NCBI GenBank assembly: GCA_018697195.1
Contig: CM031858.1
Span: 132,605,891 to 132,669,890 of the forward strand
Source of the DNA: Certhia americana
Lineage: Eukaryota > Chordata > Aves > Passeriformes > Certhiidae
DNA length: 64,000 nucleotides
Direction: 5' to 3'
Shown: piece after piece, positions 1 through 14,559 of the stretch
Layout of the letters: each line of letters starts with the position of its first letter
How positions within the stretch are numbered: the stretch's first letter is position 1
Position numbers and translations under genes: made by a program
Notes under the pieces: generated by a model
Database searches by the model: none
What the model was told of the DNA's origin: nothing
What the model saw: the letters and a program-made list of their open reading frames with translations, nothing else

Positions 1-2644
1 ATCTTAATCATATTTAAGCACTTCATCTGAATTTTGTGTTGCCTGGCACAAAAGTGAGTACCTGGATCAAGGTACCGAGACACCACTGCAATAAGAAATA
101 AATCTTATTTACCTACAGACAATCCAAGATCTATAAAAGTCTTTATGCTGAAATAATAAACCCCCCTATGACAAGTAAGCTAAAGTTACAGAGGTAAATT
201 TATTCTTTAGAAGCAGCCTTTGAAAAGGAAGACATTACTGTTTGTAGATAAATTGAAAGGCACAGCAGACCTTTTTCAGTAACAGAGATATATACAGAAC
301 AAACTCCACTTTTATCAGACATTTATCGTGTCCTTATTTCAAGGAGCAGCACTCATTACACAGTGAAGTTCAAACAGTGCTTTTGGATTTCGTTTTGGCT
401 TGTAACATGAAATATCTTAATTTCAAACACCATTTTTCAAACCTTTTCAATATGAAGTTCTTGCACATCTCCTTATGCATGCCATGAAATAGGAAAGGCT
501 ACTTAAGACTCAAGCTTTGTTTCCTTGGTTATGTTTTGTATCCCCTCATAGGTAATCCTAAATTTTGAGAGGCTTCTAGACCTCATGGTCAATACCTGAA
601 GTCCTAGAGAAGAGACAGCCAGACAGCAATTTTAATTCAGCTTCAATACTGAAAATGAAACAGGGAAATCTAAAGAACCTGTGCTCTAAAATCTCATTTA
701 CAGCAGCTGCATGGTTGCCATTTCTTGTGCAGGGAAGTTCCTCACTTCTGAAGGACTCATTATCAATGCACAACGAACTTGGTAAAATGGGGTAGCTGCA
801 CTAATGTAATAATAGACCAAAACATATTTACTACATGTATTTATTTGTGGCATTCACCCATACTAAGAATACAATTACAAATTATGCAGATAATACATAC
901 TGAAAGACAACATCATTAATCAAGATGCATGGTATTATTAACAGAAATGTACTTATTTAGACAAGTAAATGTAACTTAGGTACATGATGGGTTTATCTGG
1001 TCATGAACAATGGTACTATAAGTGAAATACTCAGAAGAGGAGTATGTTCTCATTTTTGTTTTTTTAAGATGTTTTCTTTTCTGCAGCATTGTGATGCTAA
1101 AAAAGTATTGTGTCATTAAGTCTAACTTAAATATTGAGATCAAGATTTATTCAGATGCAATTTAGAATGGGGCCCAGCTCCAGCGAAACTCATATCACAC
1201 ACCAAAACAAAGCCAACAACCCCCTTCATTCAAACCAATAAACAAGAAACAAAAATATACATGGTATCAGAACAGAACCATGTAGGTTACATTTAAATGT
1301 ACAATAAATGTTTTATGTTATTTAGCAACAGCTGAGGAGTGGCTAATTAAAAAACAAAAATTGATTCCTTAGGCTCACAGAATTCATTTTGTTTGGGATT
1401 TTCAAGGCAATGACAAAAGAGAATTAGATTTCTAATCAGCATGGGGAGAGAGAATCCACTTTCTTTGAAAATCTCCAACTTACTATATAATACTTTTCTA
1501 GCCTTCATAAAGGAATATTTAATGGATTCGTACCCCTAAGTTATTTACAACAAAGGGTTTCACAGCAAAGTATAGAATGGATCAAGATTTAATTTCATAC
1601 AATGTTCCTAAATATTAGTATTTTAAATAACTTTATTCTACATACTCAGAAAATAATTCATAAGCCTGTAGGTTCTGTCTGAAAGCAAGTGAAATGGAAA
1701 GCAATTCTAGAAAAGAATTCTATTCAATCAAGTTCTCTTCACAAACATGAAAACACAATTATATGGTTCAGTCTGATCCTTATGGGAGGAAGAAAAAGGT
1801 ATCCTTCACGATGTATTTCACAATGACCTTACAGAATTATTATATACATGGCAGAACACCTAAATCACTTTTTAACTACCCTTACAAAGAAAGGTTTGTA
1901 ACCTTTCAGCAAAGCAACATTTCAACAAATATGCAAAATTTTCAGCCCAAGTCTTCTTCCAAAACACAACGAACAGTTTTATTCTTAAAAATTTACTTCA
2001 AGCAAGTATTAACAACATTAAATTTATCTGGGGAAGACACACTACATTAACCTAATAAATAAAGGAGTGATCTATACACCAGAGACACAGGAAAACTTGA
2101 ACTATTTCTCATTCTTTTTATAAACTAGCAGATAGGAAACTATGGAGAGGCATTAAAATAACTACGGAGTTGCAGCTTATCACCATCTATATATCAGAAT
2201 GTGTTGTTACATTATTGAGATTTATTGAGGACTTTTAAGAGTATTTTTCTTTCAACTGAAGCACTTACAAAAAAATCCAACAACAGATTTCCTGTCTTCA
2301 TAGGAAAAATAAACCAAATTTGGTTTTATACTAGGATATATTTTTCATATGCAGGAATTTAATATTCATAATGAAAGGCTTTTTCTAATTACAATATTCT
2401 ATCAGATAGGACTATGTTCACATCTTGCTTGCAAGTCAAGGTAAGTCAGAGGTAGCTTAGGAATGCTTTAGAATTTAGTGTTTTACTTGAAATTAATTAA
2501 ACCCTCTTTCAAGGGGGTTAATCGTAAGTACAAAAGGCAAACAGTATATACAGCTGCCACTGTCTGCACCAAAAGAATAATTCCAAGCTCAAAATAAGAT
2601 CAGATTAAAACAGAAAAAAGACACTGCACTTCTTTGCATGTGCT
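1..2644 (-). other. ANKRD46: ANKRD46 3' UTR and downstream flank
   Basis: AT-rich DNA immediately downstream of the ANKRD46 stop codon on the minus strand. No convincing coding exon is visible on either strand; the small open frames here have no recognisable similarity. Minus-strand AATAAA hexamers, each a possible poly(A) signal, occur at 2221-2226, 1978-1983, 1632-1637, 1146-1151, 840-845 and 199-204. I cannot tell which is used, so the 3' UTR end is left open. The continuous AT-rich sequence is compatible with a long 3' UTR. Confidence 0.5.
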
Positions 2645-2861
2645 TCAGTGCACCAGTTCAGGCTGGTTTTCTACAAAAGGAAGCACCCCACTAACATAAT
2701 AAGCTATTCCAAGGGACAGCAGAGCAATGACAATGATGAGGAGCAGCACCCTCCAGAAGCCCAGGTCTTCCACAAACTCTTGCCATGTTGTGCGGAAACT
2801 GGAAAGAACTCCTTCACCTTGCTGTAGGTTTGGATTAAGAAGGGAATGGCTTTCCATTGCA
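2645..2861 (-). CDS. ANKRD46: ANKRD46 last coding exon
   Basis: Acceptor TTTGTAG just above 2861; the exon opens with the last base of a split Ser codon, then AMESHSLLNPNLQQGEGV. It encodes the linker and the C-terminal transmembrane helix and ends with TGA at 2645-2647. Sequence matches the vertebrate C-terminus nearly residue for residue. Confidence 0.96.
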
Positions 2862-5800
2862 CTACAAAGGATTAAAGTTAAAAATACATCAGAGCAAAAG
2901 AATGTGCCTGTAAGTATGACAGTAATCCTACTAAGGGCATCTGAAACATTCTAGATTAAAAATTAAACCCCCTACTGATTTATAGCATTGCTTCTGCTAA
3001 GACAAATCAGATCAGGAAAACACTCCTAATTATAAACTTATTTTAGCTGAAAGGACATTTTATTAACCTGTGCAAAGAGAATGATATTTGTGTATGTATA
3101 ACTGCACTGAATTTTCAGGCCTGCTACCCAGAAACCTTCAAAGGTCATTCCCCAAAATTCCTACTAAATATGGCTTAGTAAATTCTACTGAAGCGTAAGT
3201 TAAGACCTCAAGGAGCACACATTATTTGTTAATAAAACAAATCATGACTAAAATTAAACTTTGTTTAATAAAATGGAAACTTTAACCAATATTAATTGAG
3301 ATGCCGAATTCTGCAGTGATCTTTACTACTCTCCTGGATGTCTTTGTTACATGCCTCTTCTCTAGCATAAAAAAAATAAATCACAGAAAACAATAACTTT
3401 GGATAACAAGAAGTTCAGAAACTTTCTGAACAAGTCAGTATTGCTGTGTTTTCTGCTTTGACGTTTTAGCATTCCACTACCAATCCATCAGGCCCCCTTA
3501 AATTGTCAGACTATAAATTAGGGAGTGGAATTCTCACTTTTAATGAAAAACAAATATAAAATCTGAGAGAGGCAGTTTTCTTGACAACTGATCACCTTTA
3601 GAAAAGATGTAAGTTGTCTCAAAATCCTGCATGGCTTCTTGTGTAATTCTCTCCATTTTGCTGGTTTCACAATTGTAACAGGAAACTGTTGCTTATGAAA
3701 AACGTAATGAAGAATAGGAAAGCTTTTGCATAGCTTGACTTCACTTAAAATTTTGGCCATTTGCACAGTCTTACTACTTCTCACTTGAGTGAAATGACAT
3801 ACAGGGGTGTTTACAGGATCAGGCCTGACAACCACAAAAAGGAAATAGTGGAATCAATCACATACTTAATGATGTCAATAGCAGAATGTAAGCAAAAAAA
3901 AATCTTTTTCTCTTTCAACTGCTTTCCGTTACCAGATTCCTAGATATTTCTTACAGGACTAAGAATTTTTTTTTTTTTTTTTTAAATCAAGGAAAAGTAA
4001 CTTCCAAGTCAAAATTAATTGCAGAAATGCTGCTGTTCTTCATGACAGAAATAAATTGAAAAATTATGGTTATCAGAAACAAGTCATATTAACGAAGCTT
4101 TCCTCTAAGATTACACCATGGGAAAACTTCACACTATTCATATGGTATTTTTTCTCAGGAAGTACAACCACTGAAGAACAATTAGCCTAAACTCCCACAG
4201 CTTGCTCAAGTATTGCAGCATCATGTGGACAAGATTTCAGGAATTGCCTATTAAATAGCCTGTATTTTTGTTTTTTAAATATTTACTATGCTGTAAAACT
4301 ATTTTCGCTTACCCCTAGCTGCAGGATTTAGTCATCTTCCTTGCTTATTATGATTTCTCAAGCAAAACAAAGGATTTAATAAGAGACAGCCCTTTGTGCA
4401 GAATAGAACTTCTAACTCAGTAAGTACCAACTAGTTAATACATAACCAGAGAGAAGTTAAATAAAGGTGCAATGCAATTTAAGTGGAAAGGTCATATGCT
4501 TGCTCCTTAAAAAGGGTATATTTTTACTATTTTAGATTATGACCCAATTAAAATCAGCGTTATTCAAGATATTTTTTCTTGTTATGAATTACAGCTGCAT
4601 AAAAACTGGTATTGCAGCAACATGTCCTTAGAAGAGTTTGTGCCACACAGCCCAGACACATGTTCTGTGTCCAACAGCAGGTGGGAGTTCACAGTTGGAC
4701 ATGCTTGTGGCACAGCCACAGGTTCCTGCTGGGCTGTGCAGGACAGATGTCTGTGCGAGACAGGGACAGAGGGAGCTCTTCCTCCTGGCAGCAGGGCTGC
4801 TCCTCACCCGCAGGGGGGCAAAGCAAGCAAAACCAAACTTGACTTGAGAACAGAGCTCTGGCCCGTGCTTCCTGAGCAGCAGCAACTGCATGTAACAAGG
4901 AGCAGAAAAATGAAGTCAGAGCATGTTTTCAGAAAGAGTGTTATTTCTCCATAGGTTCATATGTAATGTAAGAGTTCAGAGGGCAGAGGACAGAAGACAT
5001 TAATCTAAGTGTCTCTAAAATGTGAAAATAATAGAAAGAGGGAGAAGTGAAACTGTGGAGGTCTGAAAAGCCAACTGGTAAAAAGATATTATTAATTTAC
5101 AAAGCAAACAGCACACAAGATCATTTGCTTTGGCTCCTGTAGGCATCTGCTATTTGTTACTTTTAAAATAATGTATTTCAGATATTTTAAACACACTCCC
5201 AAACAAGCTGGGTAGTGCACTGTTTATGTCTCTGCCCCTGTCCCCAAGGAGAGTTGCTGACTTCCTGGCCAAAGCAAACAATGTAACATTTATGAAGGTC
5301 AAATCACAGAAAGGAAGCTAAAGGGACACCATCAAATCAAAAATCAAAATTCAACTGGGGCTGAGCTGTTTGTCCATATGTTTAAACAAAGTCAGCCTAA
5401 GTGCATTTCTGTGGGTCAAGAAACTTTCAGTAAAAGGTGGTGAAGTCAGAAAGGTAATATACACTAATTCTTACAACATATAACCACATAGTTTTTAAAA
5501 TAAAATTAATTTTCTGCTTCAGGGCTTAAAACAGTCTCTCTGACTCTCATGTCTGCTCACTGGGAATATTACGTATTATTTTTGTTGGTTTCACCTTTTC
5601 TGTTTACTCAGCTTAGATCTAACTCCATCTATACAGCTTCGTATCTGTTCACAGTACAGCCTGTCTACATTTTCACATAAACCAAGCAACAGTTATATGA
5701 CAAAACTCCGTTTTTTCTGATATAATGTTCCAGTAGTCATATTTCATGGTTACTGTTAGACAATATAAAAAAAAGCCACATTTTTTTTTGAATGGGGCTA

Positions 5801-8540
5801 AACAGCATAATAAAAAATACTAGAGAGCAGAAGTCACCATTGCTTTATACAACAGGACTGGCAGTTTTCTTTACGTAGTGAAAATATCTTGTTTCATGCT
5901 TTGTAGGACTTCGCTGCATTTTTCAGGACAGCATTAACTCCTGGAACTGACTAATGCAGCAAGCCTGTTCTCCTTATATGTTTGTTTTCCACTGAGAAAC
6001 GTTCATTTTAAGGCAAAGAGCTTTCAGTAATTACAGCTGCATTTTGTGCTACAGAATCACAGTTTATTGCTACTGAGTTCCTCTCCCTTGTAACCCCAGG
6101 TTTTTGTCTATGTCATCCCAATTTTCCTCAAGGTTGCCTGCATCTCACTTCTTGGTATCATGGACATAGTCCTACTTCTCATACTTTTGCTTTTTTATTT
6201 AAAAAAATTCTAAGTAAGCACAGTCCCAGAATCAGTCTTCTAGGAATTCATTGGTAAATTCTCTCTAAAACAACACTTTCCCTGAAATGGTCAGCAATTT
6301 TCTTGACATCTTCAGTTATGCATTAACTATGTCCTTAATCACCATAAAATCCTTATTTTCCATCTTTTCCAGGACAAATAACAATAGAAATTTTACATAT
6401 GACACCATATAAAATCCTTTCTTCCAGTTCAAATGGATGAAAAGTATGCTACCCCTTTTTTGCACAGAAAGTCATCAAAAGAATGTCAGGTTAGCCTGTG
6501 ATACCAGCATTTCGCATTATTTCCCACTTGGACTTGTGGTAGGTGGTAGAATATTTATGTCTGGGACTCTGTAATGGAAGACTAGTAATTATTTTTTAAA
6601 ATTTCTACCATAAAATTAAAATCTCAATAGATATTGGATCTGTTTAATCAAAATTTAACACTCAATTTTGATTTTTTTCTGATAATGTCAGGCCAAATTT
6701 GATATGATATGTTTTGAGGAATAAACAATGAAGTTAATCCCAAAAATCTAAAAGCCATAAACATTATTTCTCCTGGTAATAATTTTTGTTTGGTAAATAC
6801 CTTTCGCTTTCAGCTGTTTGCATTGTCTCCAGCTTTGAGTGAGCTCCTCTGTTAAATCCTTTCACCTCTTGCTCCTCTAAAGATTCCAGCAGTCTAATCA
6901 CATCTTTATTCACACCCCTTCGTTTGGCAAGAACAAGTGGTGTTGCACCTTGGTGGTTGCTAAAACAAGCCCATAAAAAGACATAAGGAAATTTTAACAT
7001 AGAAATTTTGTAACAAGTCAACTCAGCATATCATATTACAATTTAGAAAGTGCTCAGAACTATTTTCTATTTTATCAGACAGTAAAAAATTCCAATCTAT
7101 CCAAGTTACAGCACAATTCGCTGTAGAAGAAAATCAGTATATTTAGGTTTGAAATTACACAACTGTTTTCCCCTCTAATAAAATCAAAATTCCTAGGACT
7201 CTAATCTAATTGGAATCTCTGGGTGTTACAGCCAAAAAAAAAAAAAACCCAAACTGTAGATTTATGGCAATATTCAAGTTTAAGCTTAATTTCAAGAAAG
7301 AATTGTGCAATCTGGCTCCTAATGGTTCCTTTTCCATGAGGGTATTAGGACATGAGGCAGAAATTAAATAAAATACAGATGGTCCCTCTGCTGCTATTAA
7401 AATAATACTGAACAGGTCCAGAGCTGCCTTTAGACCAGTGATTTCCAGTAGAGCTGTTTGAAATAAGGGGAAAAAAATATCAACCCACAACCCACAGGTA
7501 ATCTGATATACCAAGAACTAGTTCTGCTGAGCTAATGAGGGCAGGTGAAAAAGGGACAGATTTAAAAAACTCAGAGGTTTTGATGTTACTCCTGGTTTTT
7601 GCACACGTTATGAATATGCAGAAAGTTCCCCAAACAAAGTAATTCAGCACAGGAATGAAACAGCTAGCTATTTTGCAGCTTGAGAGCTTCCATCTGAGCA
7701 CTGGCATCTGACAGCTGCTGGAAGCCAGAAGGAAAGAATATACAGTATTCTGAGTCACAGACTTTGAGGGAGGGCAAAAACACTGAAAGGAAGCATTGTT
7801 ACCAGAGGAGTATGGGAATGAACTGACACACATATACTGTATTTTCTTTGTCTTATATAGTACAACAATAGAAAATGGGGTGGAAAAATTCTTTTAAAGT
7901 AGTCAATGTGATTTTTCCTTTGGTGCCAAACACCCACACCTGGCTGTCTGGCCAAACCAGGGCTGCAATGTCATAAATGAGGCAGAATTAGACACAGCAG
8001 CTCACACCAGCAGCAGCCATTTTCATTTGCTTTGCTTGTTGCACAGACTAGGAGAAGTGGACTCTTACTGTTTTCCTGCCTTTTTATTTTGTATTTTTTA
8101 ATTAAGTGGTATCTTTGTAAAGTAGAATTGCACCAAATACAGCATTTCAGCAAAAGCAGATTTCTATGCAAGGCTCTGGTGACAAAAGACTGATGTACTA
8201 TAAAATACATACTGTAAAAAGTGACTTACCAAATATCAATCTTAAGTCCATTAGAAACTAGGAACTGTATGGTATCGACATGCCCACACAGGTGAAGGGC
8301 TGTGTTACCCTGGTAATCAGTGGCCAGCAGGTCAGCACCAAATTTATGCAAGAGTTGACAGATGTCTACATTTCCTCTGGCTGCAGCCAGGTGAAGGCCA
8401 GTTCGGCCTCGACTGTCACGAATATTTGGGTCGAATCCACTCTCTAAGAGTCGTTTGGAATAGTTAAAATCTCCATCAATACAAGCCTGCAGCAGTGGCA
8501 CATTTGTCTGGGAGGAGTCGTTCACAAAAACGTAGGACAT
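2645..8540 (-). CDS. ANKRD46: ANKRD46, ankyrin repeat domain 46 (complete coding region, 3 coding exons)
   Basis: Join of 8230-8540, 6801-6959 and 2645-2861, read on the minus strand: 687 bases, 228 codons plus stop, the same length as mammalian ANKRD46. The protein starts MSYVFVNDSSQTN and ends ENQPELVH. Residues about 10-140 form ankyrin repeats (seen: GRTGLHLAAARGNVDICQLL, GNTALHLCGHVDTIQFL, GATPLVLAKRRG). A hydrophobic helix near residues 195-215 (FWRVLLLIIVIALLSLGIAYYV) close to the C-terminus makes it a predicted tail-anchored or single-pass membrane protein. Its function is poorly known. All junctions are GT-AG: TG|C Cys and AG|T Ser codons are split across exons. The start ATG at 8538-8540 lies 32 bases inside an exon whose acceptor is CTTGCAG at 8573 and above, so the first exon is non-coding. 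I see no damage to the frame. Confidence 0.97.
2862..6800 (-). other. ANKRD46 intron between second and third coding exons
   Basis: About 3.9 kb of AT-rich intron. The only compositional change is a GC-richer patch at about 4610-4900 with several overlapping small open frames on both strands, which look like a by-product of composition. A run of 18 or so T lies near 3967-3984. I see no conserved exon, RNA gene or clear transposon. Confidence 0.6.
6801..6959 (-). CDS. ANKRD46: ANKRD46 middle coding exon
   Basis: 159 bases between acceptor TTGTTTTAG and donor AAAG|GTATTT. It begins with the third base of a Cys codon, then NHQGATPLVLAKRRGVNKD, the last ankyrin repeat, and ends in the acidic and polar linker ETMQTAESE. 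Confidence 0.96.
6960..8229 (-). other. ANKRD46 intron between first and second coding exons
   Basis: 1.27 kb intron with GTAAGT donor and TTTTAG acceptor. AT-rich, with no further exon or repeat that I can recognise. Confidence 0.7.
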
Positions 8541-8572
8541 TGTTCTGATTCTCTCAGGAGGAGGCAACCAAT
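8230..8572 (-). CDS. ANKRD46: ANKRD46 first coding exon (ATG at 8538-8540)
   Basis: Acceptor TTTTACTTGCAG precedes 32 bases of 5' UTR (8541-8572), then the ATG. The coding part carries the first ankyrin repeats (LLQACIDGDFNYSKRLLESG, GRTGLHLAAARGNVDICQLL). It ends in ATT TG|GTAAGT, splitting a Cys codon. Upstream of the ATG the reading frame is interrupted by the splice acceptor, so no other start is plausible in this exon. Confidence 0.96.
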
Positions 8573-9046
8573 CTGCAAGTAAAAGGTGAAGAAACGATGG
8601 TGACACCAGGCAAATAAACACAATGCTAATATTCACTCTGCTGCTCAGGCTCCCAAGTAAGAATGCAAACTAGCTTAGAGGTCGTCTCTGAAATCTTCCT
8701 GTCATACACATTAATTTTGTGCACTTCATCCCCTTCTGGTAAAAAGGAAAGAGCTCACACCTCTGGAAAGAGCAGCAAAGCTTTGTTATGAGAGAAAACT
8801 GGTAAGATCTCTGCCACAGATGCCAGACAGGTGATTAGTTTTCAACCTAGTAAGGAATCACATGTAGTAGTATTGATATTAAAGGGCAAAACCCCACAGA
8901 CTGGGACAGAAAGGAAGAACCTTTCAAAAATGGGGAAACTCTAAACAATCCAGTCCACTGGTACAGTCACCCTAACTGCAATTTTTACCAGCTATATGCA
9001 AAGCTGCTCCAATGGATTTTCACCTGCTGAATTTGAACTTCAATGC

Positions 9047-9071
9047 ACAAACTACAGTTTTTGTAGTTTGT
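9047..9071. repeat. 10-bp perfect inverted repeat, 5-nt loop
   Basis: ACAAACTACA (9047-9056) and TGTAGTTTGT (9062-9071) are perfect complements around a five-base T-rich loop. It could form a small hairpin in the intron RNA. No known family; may be chance in AT-rich DNA. Confidence 0.6.
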
Positions 9072-12000
9072 ACAGCTAAAAATGCTTGATTAATAAAAAT
9101 ACTAATTTCCTCATCCTGCAAGAAATGTATTTTTCAATAGCCTTTGCAGAACATTATTTTTACAATGCCAGAGATACACAAACTACTGAACAAACAAGAA
9201 CAGCAGTACAGAACACAGAAAACTGAATGTATTAGGTGAAACTGCCCACTGAAAACTGGAACTGGGTGCAAGGGAGACAATGGTAAAATCAAGCACAAAG
9301 CTACTGTGGGCTTGACTAGAACCTCAACACAGAGAAACACAACTGTAGTTTCTCTGGCTTAATATTAAATAAAGGATTAAGTCCTTTTCTGTATCAGGAC
9401 ATAAAAGAGGAAGATAAATGTTTCACCATGGATTACTTGGTATAGAATATTTGATGAACTATGATTTCAGTTTTGCAGAAGAGTATTTTAGGGGTGAGTC
9501 AAACCACGAGGGTATGATGACATTGTGTGCTTACGGGACACAGGAAAGATTACTTGAAAACAATAAGGAAAAAGAGAAAGATTTAGCAAGGGAATGGTAG
9601 AATGTTTATGAGGCAATTTTAAGAAGCAATGAAAATATCTAGAAGACTGGACAATAGTTCTCTTTTTGTACTGCCTCAGAGAGGAGGTAAAAAAGAAAAA
9701 ACCCCAACATATAAACAAGTAAAATTCCTCTAAAAGAAATCTCAATAGAGACATGACGAAGTTCAAGCAACAGGAGGGAAAAGTGATATTACTAGACAAG
9801 CTTTGAATAGAAAGTGAACTGAAACGTCATTTGAAACAGGATTTTTCACTTGTCCAGAGTTTCTATTCTGGGCTCATGGTGTAGCAGTGTTTTCATTAAC
9901 TATCTGAACCTCTTATTAAAACTGCTATACACAGATTTAAATTTTCTCATCTATATAAGGTATCCTTCCACACCAGTGCACTCATTCAGCCAGGAGAATG
10001 GAAACATGGCTAGCAGCCAAAGAATTCAATTTAAAACCTCTCCTTTTTGAGAGTTCATAATATCTGTATTTTATAGCTCTTACCCCGTGTTTTAGATCAA
10101 ATTCAAGATCAAAGTACCTACAGAAGTAATTTCAAAATGTTTACACACTGCTCTGAATAATAGCTCTAGCACTGGGGGCTGTTGAGATTAATAAATCATA
10201 TTTAAACTTCACTAGGCTGTGTTTCCTATCTGGACAAATTCTGTTACATATATCAACCCTGTCTAGTTTTCCAGTGCAGGAATGCAGAACGGTTTTTTCT
10301 TTATTGCTTGCTGAAGAGAAAGAGATAGAAATAAATTCCATGTTTTGGTATCTGTATAAGGAATGATTTTAAGCAGACTACGTTCCTCTAGGCTGCAAAT
10401 ATGTTTTTAAGCATGTGATAGTACATCACTGGCTCAAGAACTCTTTTCCACAACCATCTCCAACAGCAAGTTGTTAGTTCACTATTACATTGTAAAACTT
10501 AGTGCCAGACTGGCCTCATGTAGGGCAGCCAGCCTCCTTACAACCTTATACAGAAAGAAAGGAAAATGTAATTACTCCAGTTTTCAATTAATATGTTACA
10601 ACCCTCTGGATACTACAAAGCTATGAGTCCCAACTGACAGCAACTTCCATTTTCTTGCCCATTTTCCACCCAAATCAAGAACGATAGGAGAATTCTTCTT
10701 CCACTCTGTTGCCCAGTCTTCACCGAGAAAAATAATGGGCCCAGTTTCTCTGCGATGATTATGACTTCTATATTCTGTACTTAATCCTCCCCAAAGCAAG
10801 ATCATAAATAATTTTAAAACCTCCAATTATCAGCCATAGTAGCAGCATATCAATACCACAAACCCCTGCTTGCACTTGACAAAAAGATTGTGGTTTGCTT
10901 GTAAAATAATGCTTCAGTGTTTAAACTTGTTTAACAAAACAAGGTCTAACATAAATCAACATGAGAATATTATACTGGAAGAAACTTAGGCTATTTGAGA
11001 AACAGCATGGCATGCTCTGTTAAGCTAATGTTTGTATTTTCATACCAGACATGTATGTCTAGTAAAGCCTTGCAGAATTCCCCAGCTGTGATGACACATT
11101 AGCTAATAATACCAAGAAAAAAAAAAGTCATCACCTTACCTTCTCAGCAAAGGAAGCACAAAGACTAGCAGTTAACAGAAAGTGTAACTGAAGTAATTCT
11201 GATTCAGAATTTATTATCACTAAAACCTTCTAGAACTGATCACTGATGCGTAGAAGACTAAAGTAAAACCTTAGTATTTCCCAGTAAGGATGACAAAGAT
11301 GAAGCAAATCCTTCTTCCCACTACTTGAAGATTGTGGACTAAGCAAATGCATTCAGTGAAAAAAAAAATCTGGTCCATCTGGTTTGATTTATCTTTGTGA
11401 TTAAAAAGATTTTTTCTACTAACACAATTCTATTTCACATATGGCTAGCTAACCTATGCCAAACACAAGCTGCATACAAAGCTGAACTATGCACCATCTT
11501 TAAAATGTCAGCCCCCAAATGACATGTTCTTGCCTCACAATTAACCCAACCTAGAAAAATTTCCTGTGTAAAAAAACACATAAAAAAATCACAAGTCAAC
11601 TTAATTAGGTATTTTTGATTAAACAAATGGTGGTTACATTTGTACCCACAGTATCAAAAAGCTTATTACTGAGTGACAATCTAATACAACAGATTTAGGA
11701 GCAGAATTCAGAAAAAAACAGCATTAGCCATTCAATTTAAATTGCTCCTGAAAGGTGAATCAGGTGACTCTGAACCTGTCCATAAGCTGATATACTACCA
11801 GTAAGGACTGATTTTACAGGCCCCAATTAGGACAAATAGACTTGCACTAGTAACACAAATATAAGACACAAGATATTGCAAAATAATCATACTGAACATC
11901 CAAAAAAATTGCTACTGCTAGTTAAATAAATCTAATTTTAAAAGACAGAAGTAAAGGACTGCTAGTAAAATGCACCACTATCTACTGAAAATGTATCTGT

Positions 12001-14559
12001 TAAATATTTTTTTTGCTAAGAAAAAAAAAGAAAAAAAAGAAAAAGAAAAGGTTTGCTTTTAATAGCTTGGTACTTTGAACGAAAACTAGTTTTGGGAAAA
12101 AAAAGTAAATTCAAAGATATCCTCCCATTAGAAAGGCATAATAGAAGAATACCTTTTCCCTAGGTTTATACATTTATTTACCCTCAATACAGTGTACTTC
12201 TTAATTAATTACTTTAGGATTTGTGCTGTAAGCCTCTTCAATGACACATGCGGGCTAGCACAGGAAAACTTAACCAAGCCATTTTGTTTTCAAAAGGAAT
12301 GCTGATATTTAGTGATTCTGTAAAAATAATTTATTTAATGGGAGTCAGTTGCCTCTCACTATACTGTGTACAACAGTAAGTCGTTGTCACACACTGATCT
12401 GCTGCAGGACATATACTCACCTGCAGAAGCCAGGAGTGATCTTGAAAAATTCAAACCACAGAGCTAAATGCAAGTTCTGTCACTTAAACTAGTCCTAAAA
12501 TTTGTGTTAACTGTGCAGTTTCATTTTACAGTAAACATATGCTGTTGTCTCTGCTTTCTCATTAAGTTCAACAGCTACCAAACAGCCCCAGGAGCAGGAG
12601 AGAATGGCTCCACATGAGAGACAGAACCACTCATGGGACCCATCCCTCCACTGGAAAAATATCAATGATTCTGCCAAATTGGGATTAATCACCCAGTCAC
12701 TGCTCCATAGGACATACCAGTTCTGCAAAACTACAGTATTTCCCACTACATTCAGGAAAACTGAACTAATTGCCCCTATTTTAAAACAACACACCAGTAC
12801 CATAGAACAGTATCAGATTGCTCCATCCTTGAGGCTTCTCAATATTAATACACACTCTGACATCTGGAACCTAGGCAAAAGTAAGATTACCACTAGGGAA
12901 ACTGCCACCACAAGAAATAGAAACTAAAGCAAATCCAGAAAATAGTAACCTCCTATGCCAGCAAACACACAATACGCATTACTTGCAAAATTTGCATTTG
13001 TCAACTCCTTTGTGGTAAACAGCATCCTCTTTCTGTAATGCACTTTGAGAGCACTTCAGTGGCAGAGGCTGTGGCTTGCAGAGCTCTTCTTCATTATTTA
13101 AGTGAATGAAAAACATTCCAGTACTTTGCTTAAAATGCTCAGGGAGAAATTCCTTGCTAAGTTTTCAGGCACACATGTATTTATGTTTAAGTTACAGGGA
13201 AGTCATTTAACTGAATAAACATTACATTTAGTAAAAAATCATGTGTTCAACTCATTTCCATTTAGGAAAGAACCCCAGTATGTACATCAAAATCCACTGA
13301 AGTTCTGTATTTTCTGTTAGAAACCTTCATCTTTTCAGTACAACTGGAACAGTTTTATAGCTCCACTAATATGGAACTGCTGCTAAAAGCAGCACCTCAG
13401 ATTAAGTACAGCATGATGCTTCTTTTACACACTGCTATATTTTGCAGATTTTCCCTTTCTAAATTCAGCAATTTTTTCAACAGTTCCTGGATTTGAGGTA
13501 TCACAACAGGTTCATAACACCTACATCCCCTCACCTACACGGGTAGGTGCTAACAGAGAAACATTATTTATGCCATTTGTTTCCAATCATTCCCATTCCT
13601 TATGCAGACATGAGACATACAGGTAATGATCTTTGGATGTCAGGACCATCCTGTAAGAAACTCTGGTGCACTGCATATACAAAGGGCTTTACAAGTACAG
13701 GCTACAAAGTGCTCATTATTGCTCATGATTGCCCAGTATGTCAACACTACAAGATAAAAAAAATACAAGACCTCAAATGCCAATCCAGGGTTGCAGAATG
13801 CTTCCCCAGATAAAATAGTACAAGCTTTGTGTACTTGGGTACACAAAACAAGGGAAAAATAAGAAGGAGATCATTCTTTTAAAATGCCTTTATCAGTAAG
13901 CAGATTCACAAACATTCTATCCTTGCTAAACTTAACTGGTAATTCAACAGTATTATATGTTTGAGCACATTTAACTTCTATCAAATATACCGCTACATAT
14001 TTTTGAACATTGCTCATCTTTCACCTTCTGGCAAGAACTATTTAGGAAACAAGGCAATTTACAGATTTCTTCAAATAATCTATAACTTTAATTCCCCACA
14101 ATTGGCTCAATTAAACCAGTATATAGCTGCAGTGACCACTTCTCTGATCATAGTGGTCAGTTTGAATACATCTGTTTTTATATAAAGTAATTGAATCATA
14201 TTGGCAATAATTATCAAGCTCTTCACAATGCTTTACCCAAATTCCTATTTTGTTTCTGCTGGGAACATGTACGGTGTATGCTGGGCAAGAAAATATTAAA
14301 GGTTACTAGATACTGTTTTGTTGCTGGTTTAACTGTCTGATTTTTAAGTGAGTAGAGAGAATTTGTTCCACTCTTAATTAAGTGTTTGTGTTTAAATTTG
14401 CTGCAGACTCTGAGTAGTCTTCTGGAAAAGACACTGACAGAGGAACAAGGGATATCTCCGGCTGGCTGCAAGGTGCCGAGGCAGGAACAGCACTGGAATC
14501 TGGATGGACACTGCCACCACGTGGACTGATGAATTCCTGTCCGACTGGAGGGACGGCAC

